Positions 1 through 7,366 of a stretch of DNA of 64,000 bases are shown here, piece after piece. The number at the start of each line of letters is the position of its first letter. Positions within the stretch are counted from its first letter, which is position 1. Made by a program: the position numbers and the translations under genes. Where the stretch lies: assembly GCA_910588565.1 (NCBI GenBank), contig CAJUPF010000007.1, forward strand, positions 1 through 64,000, written 5' to 3'. The stretch is from an uncultured Lachnospiraceae bacterium. GTDB taxonomy: Bacteria > Bacillota > Clostridia > Lachnospirales > Lachnospiraceae. The notes beneath the pieces were generated by a model. It saw nothing but the letters and a program-made list of their open reading frames with translations, made no database searches and was not told the DNA's origin.

Positions 1-53
<53 letters not shown>

Positions 54-82
54 ATATGCCTCAGTACAGACTGATATAGCAA

Positions 83-153
83 AGCGGGTGATGGGAATCG
101 AACCCACGTATCTAGCTTGGAAGGCTAGTGTTCTACCATTGAACTACACCCGC
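83..153 (-). tRNA. tRNA-Gly (anticodon TCC)
   Basis: The minus strand folds as a full cloverleaf: acceptor GCGGGTG/CACCCGC, anticodon stem CTAGC/GCTAG around loop CTTCCAA, giving anticodon TCC (reads GGA), and T arm with GTTCGATTC. CCA is not encoded. It lies between tRNA-Pro and tRNA-Arg in one cluster. Confidence 0.96.
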
Positions 154-159
154 GCAAAA

Positions 160-234
160 TCGGGGTGACAGGATTCGAACCTGCGGCCTCATGGTCCCAA
201 ACCATGCGCTCTAGCCAAACTGAGCCACACCCCG
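160..234 (-). tRNA. tRNA-Pro (anticodon TGG)
   Basis: Minus-strand cloverleaf with acceptor CGGGGTG/CACCCCG, anticodon stem CATGG/CCATG around loop TTTGGGA, giving anticodon TGG (reads CCA), and T arm containing GTTCGAATC. It is the first tRNA of the cluster and lies about 50 bases downstream of the -10 box at 287-292. Confidence 0.96.
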
Positions 235-286
235 AAGATAACTTAGACTGCTTATCAGCTAATCCAAATCACCAAAGGCAAATAGT

Positions 287-315
287 ATTATATCGAAAGG
301 ATCTACAATTGTCAA
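287..315 (-). promoter_or_regulatory. Near-consensus sigma-A promoter of the tRNA cluster
   Basis: On the minus strand, -35 TTGACA (310-315) is followed after exactly 17 bases by -10 TATAAT (287-292). Both hexamers are perfect consensus, as expected for a stable RNA promoter. It points toward the three tRNA genes. Confidence 0.9.
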
Positions 316-333
316 CTACTTTTTTTCATTTTT

Positions 334-813
334 TTACAAATTTTTAATCTGAAAACGAACGTCCTTACCTTCCTCCACTGTCATAATCATATAAGAAGGC
401 TGTTTTCCCTCCTGTCTGGGATAGGAAATGCTTCCGGGATTGACTGCAATCACCCGCTTTCCGTAATTTACCAATGGACGGTGGGTATGCCCGAACATAA
501 CAATATCACAGTCCCTGCCGTGGGCTTCCTGTTTTATATCCTGTATCCCAGCATTTACATTGTAATAATGCCCATGGGTGATCAATATCTTGTATTTCCC
601 GATCATAATCTCTTTTTCCTGTGGAAGCGATGAGAAAAAATCACAGTTTCCTGCGACAATCTCCAGCGGACAGCCTGCGATTTCTTCAATATAATCTTCA
701 TATCCTTCCGCATCTCCCAGATGAATCATCTTATCGAACGGCTGCTCTAATTTCAATACTTTTTCCAGATTCCTGTGCTTGCCATGCGTATCACTGATAA
801 TTAAAACCTTCAT
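334..813 (-). CDS. YfcE/MJ0936-type metallophosphoesterase
   Basis: A 159-aa cytosolic phosphodiesterase of the calcineurin-like superfamily. Metal-ligand motifs appear in family order: ISDTHG (residues 6-11), a Asp in HLGDAEG, GNCD (about 55-58), THGH (about 80-83) and GHTHRP (about 107-112), which together form a di-metal site. The compact length and absence of a signal peptide or membrane segment fit the YfcE group, which hydrolyses model phosphodiesters and whose physiological substrate is unsettled. A GGGGAG ribosome binding site precedes the ATG. It is the last gene after rdgB, 31 bases away, a pairing seen often in Clostridia. Confidence 0.9.
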   Translation of the reverse strand: MKVLIISDTHGKHRNLEKVLKLEQPFDKMIHLGDAEGYEDYIEEIAGCPLEIVAGNCDFFSSLPQEKEIMIGKYKILITHGHYYNVNAGIQDIKQEAHGRDCDIVMFGHTHRPLVNYGKRVIAVNPGSISYPRQEGKQPSYMIMTVEEGKDVRFQIKNL

Positions 814-844
814 TCTCCAACTCCCCTGTTACAAATTTTGCTGA

Positions 845-1441
845 TCAGATTCTCCGTTCCAATTCTTCCCGAATTGCCCGCAGCGCGTTGCCCCTGTGGC
901 TCAGCGCATTTTTCTGCTCCCTGCTCAGTTGTGCCGTAGAGCAGTGATATTGATCCAGATAAAAAATCGGATCATATCCAAACCCATTGCTGCCCGCAGG
1001 CATATCCCCAATATAGCCTTCTATCGTTCCCCGCTTTACACAGGTCTTCCCGTCCGGAAAAACTGCGGCAATCGCACATACAAACCGCGCGGTACGCTGT
1101 TCTTTCGGAACGCCCGCAAGCCGGTTTAGCAATTCCTGATTCTTAATCTCATATGAAGTATCCTCTCCCATAAAACGTGCGGAAAGCACACCAGGCGCCT
1201 TATCCAGATAATCGATTTCAAGGCCGGAATCATCCGCAAGCACAATTGCATCTGCAAATTCTGCAACAGCCTTTGCCTTAATCAGGGCATTTTCTTCAAA
1301 TGTTATTCCATTTTCCTCAATATCCGCCGTAATACCGGCTTCCTTCATAGATAAAATCTCCGCGTCAAGCCCGTCTAATATCTCACGGATTTCCCGCATT
1401 TTATCCTTATTTCCTGTAGCAAAAATAATTTTTGTCTTCAT
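845..1441 (-). CDS. rdgB: RdgB/HAM1 XTP/dITP diphosphatase
   Basis: 198 aa, usual length for the Ham1 family. The enzyme hydrolyses dITP, XTP and ITP to monophosphates and keeps deaminated purines out of DNA and RNA. Visible motifs are the substrate-binding start FATGNKDKMREI, the catalytic segment LADDSGLEIDYLDKAPGVLS, GSNGFGYDPIFY, and SHRGNALRAI near the C-terminus. It sits between the amidase gene (30 bases upstream) and the phosphodiesterase gene, all on the minus strand, so cotranscription is likely. No unusual features. Confidence 0.95.
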   Translation of the reverse strand: MKTKIIFATGNKDKMREIREILDGLDAEILSMKEAGITADIEENGITFEENALIKAKAVAEFADAIVLADDSGLEIDYLDKAPGVLSARFMGEDTSYEIKNQELLNRLAGVPKEQRTARFVCAIAAVFPDGKTCVKRGTIEGYIGDMPAGSNGFGYDPIFYLDQYHCSTAQLSREQKNALSHRGNALRAIREELERRI

Positions 1442-1471
1442 GCTAACCTCTCCTTATCCCAAACTGCAGCG

Positions 1472-2611
1472 CTAGAGCGGATTTGAAAGAGTACGTAAAA
1501 TCGCCTGATAAATCCCCTGCGCCACTTTTATCTGGTATTCTTCGGTGCACAAAAGATTCAGTTCCGCCTCATTTGTCATAAATCCCGCCTCAACAATTAC
1601 CGCTGGCATCGTACAGCTTTGCAATAAATTCGTCCCGCGTTCCGCTGCAATCCCCTTATTAGAGCTTCCGGCCAAAGCTGTCACCTCTTCTAAGAAAATC
1701 TGTGCAAGCCCTGCCCCTGTTTCATCTGTTTCGTCATACATAGCCTGCGTCCCGTTAATATTGGACATCCTGCCGCTTGGCGTCGAATTGTTATGTATAC
1801 TGACAAACAAATCGGCACCTGTTTTGTTTGCAAGCTCCGCTCTTTGTGCTTCGCTTAAAGCTACATCTTCTGTCCTGGTATAATAAAATCCCAGCGACGC
1901 ATCGCCAGACGCATCGACGATCTCTTTCAGTTTTAACAGGATATCCAAATCCACGTCTTTCTCATGAATCCCCTGCTTTACTGTCCCTGCGTCCTCTCCG
2001 CCGTGCCCTGCGTCAATTACTACTACTTTATCATATACTTCGTGCGGTGTCAAAAAATCAAGGTAGAAATAATCCTCATCAAACTCTGACGTAATTTCAA
2101 ACACCTGATCGGTAATCACTTCCAGTACACCATACTTCTGCTGGCTTTCATAGGTAATGCGCTCCAAATGATCCTCTTTTCCTGTAATCGAATACTCATG
2201 CAGATAATCCTCGCCTGCATAGGGAATTCTTACAGAAATTTTCCTGCTTACATAATCGGCCGACATTTCCAGATCGCTGCCCGATACGCCAAATGGAAGC
2301 TGAAGCCTGAGCTTTCCCGCCAAAACCAGCTCCTTGGCCGCCTGTTTCTCCTGTCTGTTATAATACGCCAGCAGCTCTTTTTCACTTAGCTTTTGCATAA
2401 TTTCTTCCAGCTGCATCTGCTCTTTATCCCCGGATGTCATCCATTCCTTTAATTTTGGTTCTATTTTGGGAAAAAAAGGGAGTGCAGCACACGTAATCAT
2501 TGATAAAACCATAATAAAAACAGCCGTTTTTTTGAGAATCCGTTCCTCCAAATTCATAGCCTCCCTGACATTTCTAACCGTTTTCTTCCGCCTCTCCTGC
2601 GGTTCTTCCAC
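1472..2611 (-). CDS. Membrane-anchored N-acetylmuramoyl-L-alanine amidase (Amidase_3)
   Basis: Cleaves the bond between N-acetylmuramic acid and the stem peptide of peptidoglycan. A basic N-terminus and one membrane segment (about residues 28-49) anchor the protein, followed by a spacer and a C-terminal Amidase_3 domain (about 195-375). Zn ligands are visible: His in IDAGHGGEDAG, Glu in IHEKDVD, His in VSIHNNS, and the catalytic Glu in VIVEAGFMTN. Start choice is uncertain: this reading begins with GTG at 2611 without a clear ribosome binding site, while an ATG at codon 19 (2557) follows GGGAGG at an unusually short spacing. The C1 protease gene ends 26 bases upstream. Confidence 0.88.
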   Translation of the reverse strand: MEEPQERRKKTVRNVREAMNLEERILKKTAVFIMVLSMITCAALPFFPKIEPKLKEWMTSGDKEQMQLEEIMQKLSEKELLAYYNRQEKQAAKELVLAGKLRLQLPFGVSGSDLEMSADYVSRKISVRIPYAGEDYLHEYSITGKEDHLERITYESQQKYGVLEVITDQVFEITSEFDEDYFYLDFLTPHEVYDKVVVIDAGHGGEDAGTVKQGIHEKDVDLDILLKLKEIVDASGDASLGFYYTRTEDVALSEAQRAELANKTGADLFVSIHNNSTPSGRMSNINGTQAMYDETDETGAGLAQIFLEEVTALAGSSNKGIAAERGTNLLQSCTMPAVIVEAGFMTNEAELNLLCTEEYQIKVAQGIYQAILRTLSNPL

Positions 2612-2637
2612 ATATCAATAGCTTACACTTTGCACTG

Positions 2638-4353
2638 TCAGTTCTCTGCCGCTGCCATTTTCGTATATGCCTTGATACACAGATTACAGGAAAACGTATC
2701 TTCTACACGTTCCCAGTCTCCGCCGTCTGCACGGATATATCCCTCTCCGTCTGATAAATCCACTTCTTTTGTCGATTCGTCTGCTGCATATTCAATCGCC
2801 ATTGGATGCACAGCGCCTGGCGTTTCCAGTTTTACAACAATTCCATACCGCTCTTTTGACTGCAAGGGTTCCTTCTGGCTGACCGGGATCGTATAAAACC
2901 CAGCATTTTTCAGACTTCCTTCCGCAAGCAGAATCCCATTATCGAGGGCGTTTACATCTTTAAAATCCCGCACCAGATATACGCTGTATTCTGTATTTTT
3001 TCCTGTAGCATAAAATCCAACTGCAGATAACTCCTCCTGATCCTGAGCCGTATAGATATTCGCGCCGTATATCAAAGGATTATTGAATCCAATCTGTCCT
3101 ACCCAGCCGCACAAATCCGCCTGGTAGATCCTGTCATAATTATCCGTATCTTCTATTTTAGTGTAAACCACATTATGGCTTCCGATATTGGTATCATAAT
3201 ACGACACATAAAATACGCCGTCTTCACCAAACTCCTCTCCCCAGCTGTTCTGACAGATAAACGCCCCGTCGCCTTCCACATTGACGGAAAAATTTTCCCT
3301 GGGATAATTGTCATCCCAGCCGATAATCACCACTTCATGATTGGGCCGTTCCGTCCCAATATAACAATATGCGTTCTCCTCGCGGTTATAAAACTCTGAT
3401 TGGGCCGTTTTGCTGCTTAGCGCACTGTAAAAGGAAGTCTGCACACCGCCATATTGAAATACAGCCTCCTTGATTTTCTCATAATCCTTCCCTTCCATCA
3501 TCTGTACTTCCTGAATATGCTTTCTGGCGGCAAGTCCGGGCGTCATCTGCCCGTCAAACGGATCTTCCTCTTCATACACCGGCCCCTGCCACGACAGCAG
3601 ATATGCCAAAGACATCGTATATTCACCGCCTTCTGCCCTGTCCACAATAAACGAATTGCCAAGGGTCATATGATCCGGTGAAAACTGACAGAACTCTTCT
3701 GGCAAAATCGAAGATTCCAGCGCGCTTAACGCCGCAAATGCCCAGCAGGTTCCGGTATCCTCCTGATTTTTGATCACGCTGACACGTCCCTTTTTGCGCA
3801 AATCATAACTTTCCGGAAAAATAGATGCCTGCCCGGAAGTATCCACCGCCGCCGCCTGGTTTTCTTCCATATTCCACTCATATTGATACCCAATCGTCTG
3901 CGCAATTTCACCAATACTGATAAAATACTGCCCATCCTTTTCCATCATGGGAGAAGCTACCTTCTGCAGCTCATTATTCACTGAGATCTGCGGATTTTCC
4001 AGTCCCAGCATAACCGTATTGTTTCTTTTTTCCAGCAGCAGCCCATTTTTGTCATATAAATGGGAACTGCAGCGAAATGCTTCCGTCAGAATATCCACCG
4101 GAAACATCAGATTTAAGTTTTCATCCATAAATATAGGCGTATCCTGGCTGGTATATTCTTTATTATCAATCGCAACAGAAATCTGCTTTTCATTGACCGT
4201 ATCCGCAATCAGCGGATTCCAGTCTTCTGCCAGCAGCTGCGCTCCACGAAATTTATCCACCGAATCAAATTCGCTTCCAAACGTATGAAATTTTAACACA
4301 CAGGCAATCCCTGCCAGCACAGCCAGAACAATATATCGCTTGATATAACTCAT
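2638..4353 (-). CDS. Secreted C1-family (papain-like) cysteine protease with accessory C-terminal domain
   Basis: About 571 aa. An N-terminal membrane segment (about 6-24) exports or anchors it. Residues about 60-160 resemble a copper amine oxidase-N-like substrate-binding region. The C1 peptidase domain starts at SYDLRKKGRVS, with oxyanion Gln and catalytic Cys in NQEDTGTCWAF, catalytic His in PNHEVVIIGWDD and Asn in CQNSWGEEFG. The remaining 150 aa form a beta-rich lectin-like region common in clostridial homologues. The start at 4353 is chosen because AAGGAG lies just before that ATG; an upstream in-frame GTG has no ribosome binding site. It probably works at the envelope alongside the amidase downstream. 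Confidence 0.88.
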   Translation of the reverse strand: MSYIKRYIVLAVLAGIACVLKFHTFGSEFDSVDKFRGAQLLAEDWNPLIADTVNEKQISVAIDNKEYTSQDTPIFMDENLNLMFPVDILTEAFRCSSHLYDKNGLLLEKRNNTVMLGLENPQISVNNELQKVASPMMEKDGQYFISIGEIAQTIGYQYEWNMEENQAAAVDTSGQASIFPESYDLRKKGRVSVIKNQEDTGTCWAFAALSALESSILPEEFCQFSPDHMTLGNSFIVDRAEGGEYTMSLAYLLSWQGPVYEEEDPFDGQMTPGLAARKHIQEVQMMEGKDYEKIKEAVFQYGGVQTSFYSALSSKTAQSEFYNREENAYCYIGTERPNHEVVIIGWDDNYPRENFSVNVEGDGAFICQNSWGEEFGEDGVFYVSYYDTNIGSHNVVYTKIEDTDNYDRIYQADLCGWVGQIGFNNPLIYGANIYTAQDQEELSAVGFYATGKNTEYSVYLVRDFKDVNALDNGILLAEGSLKNAGFYTIPVSQKEPLQSKERYGIVVKLETPGAVHPMAIEYAADESTKEVDLSDGEGYIRADGGDWERVEDTFSCNLCIKAYTKMAAAEN

Positions 4354-4404
4354 GCGGCTCCTTCTATTCCATTTCACAAACTGTTATCTTTCGTCTTTCC
4401 TCTT

Positions 4405-4500
4405 TTTGCCATATGGCATGTATGCACCAAAGGATATTTTAGCATCCCTGCCATATGGACAGCGTAATCAGGGACTCCCCGCAGGGCGTCTCCTCTTGGG
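4405..4500. repeat. Short interspersed repeat elements near the methyltransferase 3' end
   Basis: The 90-base gap and the end of the methyltransferase gene hold two copies of a palindromic core TGCCATATGG (about 4407 and 4449), and a GC-rich block whose minus strand reads CCCTGCGGGGAGTCCCTG. These resemble the cores of the arrays at 15490 and 24103. The methyltransferase C-terminal tail (RRPAGSP) is encoded by this block. Confidence 0.45.
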
Positions 4501-5631
4501 CGGTTTTGGCCCAAGGAACTGATAAAAATAGGTCTTAAGCATTCCATTGTAAATTTTCCTGTTTTTATCCGCTTTCCGTCCAATATAGTTCTCCGCATCT
4601 TCATAAGAAGTAATCAGATACATCGACCAGGAATCCAGTCCCTGATACGCTGTTCCAATTTCCTGATAAAGCGCCGGAAGCGCTTCTTTTTCCTCCAGAC
4701 GTTCCCCATAAGGCGGATTTGTCAGGATAAATCCATATTTCTTGGGGTGATGCAAATCACAGACAGCTCTCTGCTGAAAATGGATCATCCCATCTACGCC
4801 GGCACGTTTTGCGTTTTCCCTTGCCGCTTTGATAATCTCGCCATCTATATCATACCCCTGGATATCCACGGTTACATCCGTATTCACCATCTCTTTGGCC
4901 TCTGCAAAACAATCCTTCCAAATCTCCCCCGGAATCAGGTTGTCCCAGGTTTCGGACAAAAAATGCCGCTTCATCCCCGGCGCAATATTGGCTGCAATCA
5001 TGGCGGCTTCAATCGGAAACGTACCGCTGCCGCAAAGCGGGTCCACCAGAATACGATCAGCTCTCCATGGCGTCAGAAGAATCAGCGCCGCCGCCAGCGT
5101 CTCCGTCAGCGGCGCTTTGCTGCTCAACTGCCGGTATCCCCGTTTATGCAGGGAGGTTCCTGTTGTATCCAGCGTCACAGTCACTTCATCTTTATACAGA
5201 AAGATACGGACCGGATAGGAAGCTCCGTCTTCCGGAAACCAGTCCATATCATACTCTTCTTTCATCCGTTCTACCATGGCTTTCTTGGCAATCGACTGAA
5301 TATCCGAGGGACTAAACAGTTTACTCTTAATCGAAGACGCCTTCGTCACCCAGAATTTGCCATCTGCAGGTATGTACATTTCCCAGGGAAGCGCTTTGAT
5401 TCCCTGATATAACTCCTCAAAATCTGTCGCCTGAAATCTGCCAATCTTCAGCAGCACACGCTCTGTTGTCCGAAGGAAAATATTTCCCCGGCAGATAGCT
5501 TCCGCATCGCCTGCAAACGTAACTCTGCCGTCTTCCACTTGCGTAATCTCATATCCAAGATCGTAAATCTCTTTTTTTAAAACTGCTTCAAGCCCAAAAT
5601 GACATGGAGCAATCAATTCAAAATTCTTCAT
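4468..5631 (-). CDS. THUMP-domain class I rRNA (guanine-N2) methyltransferase, RlmL/YpsC type
   Basis: About 387 aa. N-terminal THUMP RNA-binding region (about 1-155), then a Rossmann SAM-methyltransferase domain. SAM motif I is DPLCGSGTFPIEAAMIAANI and catalytic motif IV is TNPPYGERL, the NPPY form typical of N2-guanine and N6-adenine methyltransferases. The family modifies 23S rRNA; the exact site here cannot be read from sequence. The start at 5631 is preferred because TTGGAGAAGCGG precedes it; a longer reading from 5658 lacks a ribosome binding site. The proline/arginine-rich C-terminal tail falls in an interspersed repeat block. Confidence 0.9.
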   Translation of the reverse strand: MKNFELIAPCHFGLEAVLKKEIYDLGYEITQVEDGRVTFAGDAEAICRGNIFLRTTERVLLKIGRFQATDFEELYQGIKALPWEMYIPADGKFWVTKASSIKSKLFSPSDIQSIAKKAMVERMKEEYDMDWFPEDGASYPVRIFLYKDEVTVTLDTTGTSLHKRGYRQLSSKAPLTETLAAALILLTPWRADRILVDPLCGSGTFPIEAAMIAANIAPGMKRHFLSETWDNLIPGEIWKDCFAEAKEMVNTDVTVDIQGYDIDGEIIKAARENAKRAGVDGMIHFQQRAVCDLHHPKKYGFILTNPPYGERLEEKEALPALYQEIGTAYQGLDSWSMYLITSYEDAENYIGRKADKNRKIYNGMLKTYFYQFLGPKPPKRRRPAGSP

Positions 5632-5685
5632 CCGCTTCTCCAATTTTTCTGTTTTCATCTATCTTATCTTTTAAAAACTATAGTG

Positions 5686-6000
5686 TCAATCCCTATTTAA
5701 ATTCTGATATTGCCTGTATCCGCCGGTTATGGTGTATATTTTCCCTTTCCGTTCCCGTAGTTTCCTCGCTGCAAGCAGGCTCTGGTTTCCATGTTCACAA
5801 TATAAAATCAGATTGACAGAATCCGGTATTTCCCGGCTCCATTCCTTTATGTATTCGTAAGGATAATTCCTGGCATTCCTGATATGTCCCTTCCGGTAGC
5901 TTTCGCTGCTCCGCAAATCAATTACCAGTACCTTTTCCCGCGCCGTAATTTCCCGCACTTTCTCCGGCTGTATCATTTCAAATCCATATACCTGTTCCAT
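5686..6000 (-). CDS. Single-domain rhodanese-like protein
   Basis: 104 aa, one rhodanese module. The active-site loop YCEHGNQSLLAA carries the Cys that would hold persulfide sulfur, and the N-terminal part contains VLVIDLRSSESYRKGHIRNA, the usual CH2A-type region. Single-domain rhodaneses deliver sulfane sulfur or act in sulfur stress; the acceptor is unknown. It is cytosolic (no signal peptide). The ribosome binding site GGAGG lies about 14 bases before the ATG, longer than usual. The methyltransferase gene follows with a 54-base gap from the preferred start. Confidence 0.85.
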   Translation of the reverse strand: MEQVYGFEMIQPEKVREITAREKVLVIDLRSSESYRKGHIRNARNYPYEYIKEWSREIPDSVNLILYCEHGNQSLLAARKLRERKGKIYTITGGYRQYQNLNRD

Positions 6001-6324
6001 CTTTGCGCTTCTGTCCTCCTTTTATTTTTGAAAGAACATAACAGCTCAGATACCCTCGCTGTTCTAAGGAACTGTTAAGCGATGCAGCCAGCGCCATAAA
6101 TGCGCAAACCTGTCTGAACTGTTATGAAAGAACTGCAAAAGCGGATTACAAACATCATCGTTTGTAACCCGCTTTCTGTTACATTCCGACCCAAGGCCAA
6201 ACATAACTGCTTTCTACTCTTATCATATGCAGAAAGGAACTATCTGCTACTTATCTACTGTCCTCTGATTCATTATCAAACCAGCTCGTACTCTGGCACA
6301 GTACATAAGTTTTATCAGCAGCTG
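6001..6324. other. Gene-free stretch with one strong hairpin
   Basis: No convincing gene on either strand. The main structure is an inverted repeat with arms 6138-6153 and 6160-6175 (about 16 bp, one mismatch, 6-base loop). It lies downstream of the Asn/Ser-rich gene and upstream of the rhodanese gene. Only short T tracts follow on either strand, so a terminator role is possible but not clear. Confidence 0.5.
6138..6175 (-). terminator. Hairpin, possible terminator
   Basis: Arms AAAGCGGATTACAAAC and GTTTGTAACCCGCTTT pair nearly perfectly. On the minus strand the stem is followed by TTTTGCAG, a weak U tract, so termination after the 74-aa gene is plausible but unproven. Confidence 0.4.
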
Positions 6325-6549
6325 TTAGTTGCAGTCAGACGCATGATCGGAAGCATTTGACGTTTTGTTGGAAGACTTGTTAGAAGCCTTGTTGGACGCC
6401 TTGTTAGAACCTGTGCTGTTCGAGCTGTTTGCATTGCTTGTACTGTTAGAACCTGTGTTGTCAGATGTGCTGTTTTTGCCAGCTGAATTCTGACTGTAGC
6501 TCTTTAAATTGTAGTTGTTGGAACTTTTGTTTTCACTGTTCTTTGCCAT
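6325..6549 (-). CDS. Small Asn/Ser-rich low-complexity protein
   Basis: 74 aa made mostly of Asn, Ser, Lys, Thr and Ala, with repeated NKASNKSSNK-like steps. A good ribosome binding site (GGAGG, 9 bases before ATG) argues that it is expressed. There is no signal peptide, membrane segment or recognisable domain. The composition recalls small acid-soluble spore proteins of the gamma type, which are rich in Asn, Gln, Ser and Ala, but no diagnostic motif is present, so that is only a suggestion. It follows the DUF1700 gene by 73 bases on the same strand. Confidence 0.7.
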   Translation of the reverse strand: MAKNSENKSSNNYNLKSYSQNSAGKNSTSDNTGSNSTSNANSSNSTGSNKASNKASNKSSNKTSNASDHASDCN

Positions 6550-6622
6550 TTCAATTTACCTCCTGAGCAATTATTGCTTTATTGCAAACTTATTATCTGT
6601 GATTTGGAGGCAAATTATTCAT

Positions 6623-7021
6623 CTAATTTTTATTTCCAGAAAATATCAAAAAAATAACATAGGCAGCCGCGCCTGCAAACAATGCAAACAGCAGAACCGG
6701 CAGCAGCCATACTCCAATGCGCACCAGCACAAGCAGGCATAAAATCCCCAAAATCCAGGTACGCAGCCGCCGTCCGCCCGTTTCTGGCTTTGCTTCCTTT
6801 TTCCTGCCTTTTTGTCCGGTACTGTCCGAAGTCTGATGAATCGTTTTCGCTATCAATCTGGGACTTCCCAGAGATTCGATTACCTGCTCCTCTGTTTTCC
6901 CTTTTCTCGATTCTTCCATAATATAATTATCATAATACTGCAGATGTTCATTCACCTGCGCCTGCGGAACCTGCCCCTGCAATGCAATCCGCAGCTCCTG
7001 CAAAAACTCTTTTTTTGTCAT
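6623..7021 (-). CDS. DUF1700/HAAS-type membrane protein
   Basis: About 132 aa. The N-terminal 60 residues (MTKKEFLQELRIALQG...) match the HAAS helical domain seen in DUF1700 proteins, which often partner PadR-type regulators. A hydrophilic linker rich in Lys, Gly and Arg follows, then two hydrophobic segments (about 85-105 and 108-126) near the C-terminus. The ATG at 7021 is chosen because it gives the canonical family start; an upstream in-frame TTG adds ten residues without support. No PadR gene is adjacent, so its partner is not visible here. Confidence 0.8.
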   Translation of the reverse strand: MTKKEFLQELRIALQGQVPQAQVNEHLQYYDNYIMEESRKGKTEEQVIESLGSPRLIAKTIHQTSDSTGQKGRKKEAKPETGGRRLRTWILGILCLLVLVRIGVWLLPVLLFALFAGAAAYVIFLIFSGNKN

Positions 7022-7159
7022 AACTGTTTCACAATCCTCTTCTGCAGCCAAAATACCGCCTGTCCATTTTACTACAGATATCTCTATTTGTCACATTATT
7101 TTTTCAATTCTCCATATCTGTTAACCATGAAGCGTTACATTTCACACCCTAAAGCAAAC

Positions 7160-7203
7160 AAAAAAGCCGCCCGCGCATCTAAGCAGTTGCGGGGCGGCCT
7201 TTC
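7160..7203 (-). terminator. Rho-independent terminator of the ileS-glgP unit
   Basis: On the minus strand a GC-rich stem (7166-7199; GCCGCCCCGC against GCGCGGGCGGC) is followed by TTTTTT. It starts two bases after the stop codon of the 47-aa gene and closes the ileS-glgP transcription unit. Confidence 0.9.
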
Positions 7204-7204
7204 C

Positions 7205-7348
7205 TTAATTTTTCAATTCCTGTAAAATAACATCCAACTGCTCGGTCAGCAGTTTATCTTTTTTTATCAGATCCTCATGCTGCCGAATCAGATTTTCTCT
7301 CTCCAGCATCAATTCACTGACTCTTTCCAAGATCTCTTCCTTCTTCAT
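7205..7348 (-). CDS. 47-aa predicted coiled-coil protein
   Basis: A short ORF with ATG at 7348, stop at 7205, and a GGGGG-type ribosome binding site 7 bases before the start. The product begins MKKEEILERVSELMLEREN and is almost wholly charged amphipathic helix with heptad Leu/Ile spacing, so it should form a coiled coil. No family is recognised. It begins 18 bases after the glgP stop and ends 2 bases before a strong terminator, so it is probably the last gene of the ileS-glgP operon. Confidence 0.7.
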   Translation of the reverse strand: MKKEEILERVSELMLERENLIRQHEDLIKKDKLLTEQLDVILQELKN

Positions 7349-7366
7349 CGGAAATCCCCCTTTATA

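Noticed and set aside
4374..4604. 76-codon frame overlapping the methyltransferase 3' end
   Set aside because: Out of frame with a well-supported gene and lacks a ribosome binding site; it covers the interspersed repeat block.
4747..5412. 221-codon frame antisense to the methyltransferase gene
   Set aside because: No ribosome binding site or known domain; a strongly supported gene lies on the other strand.
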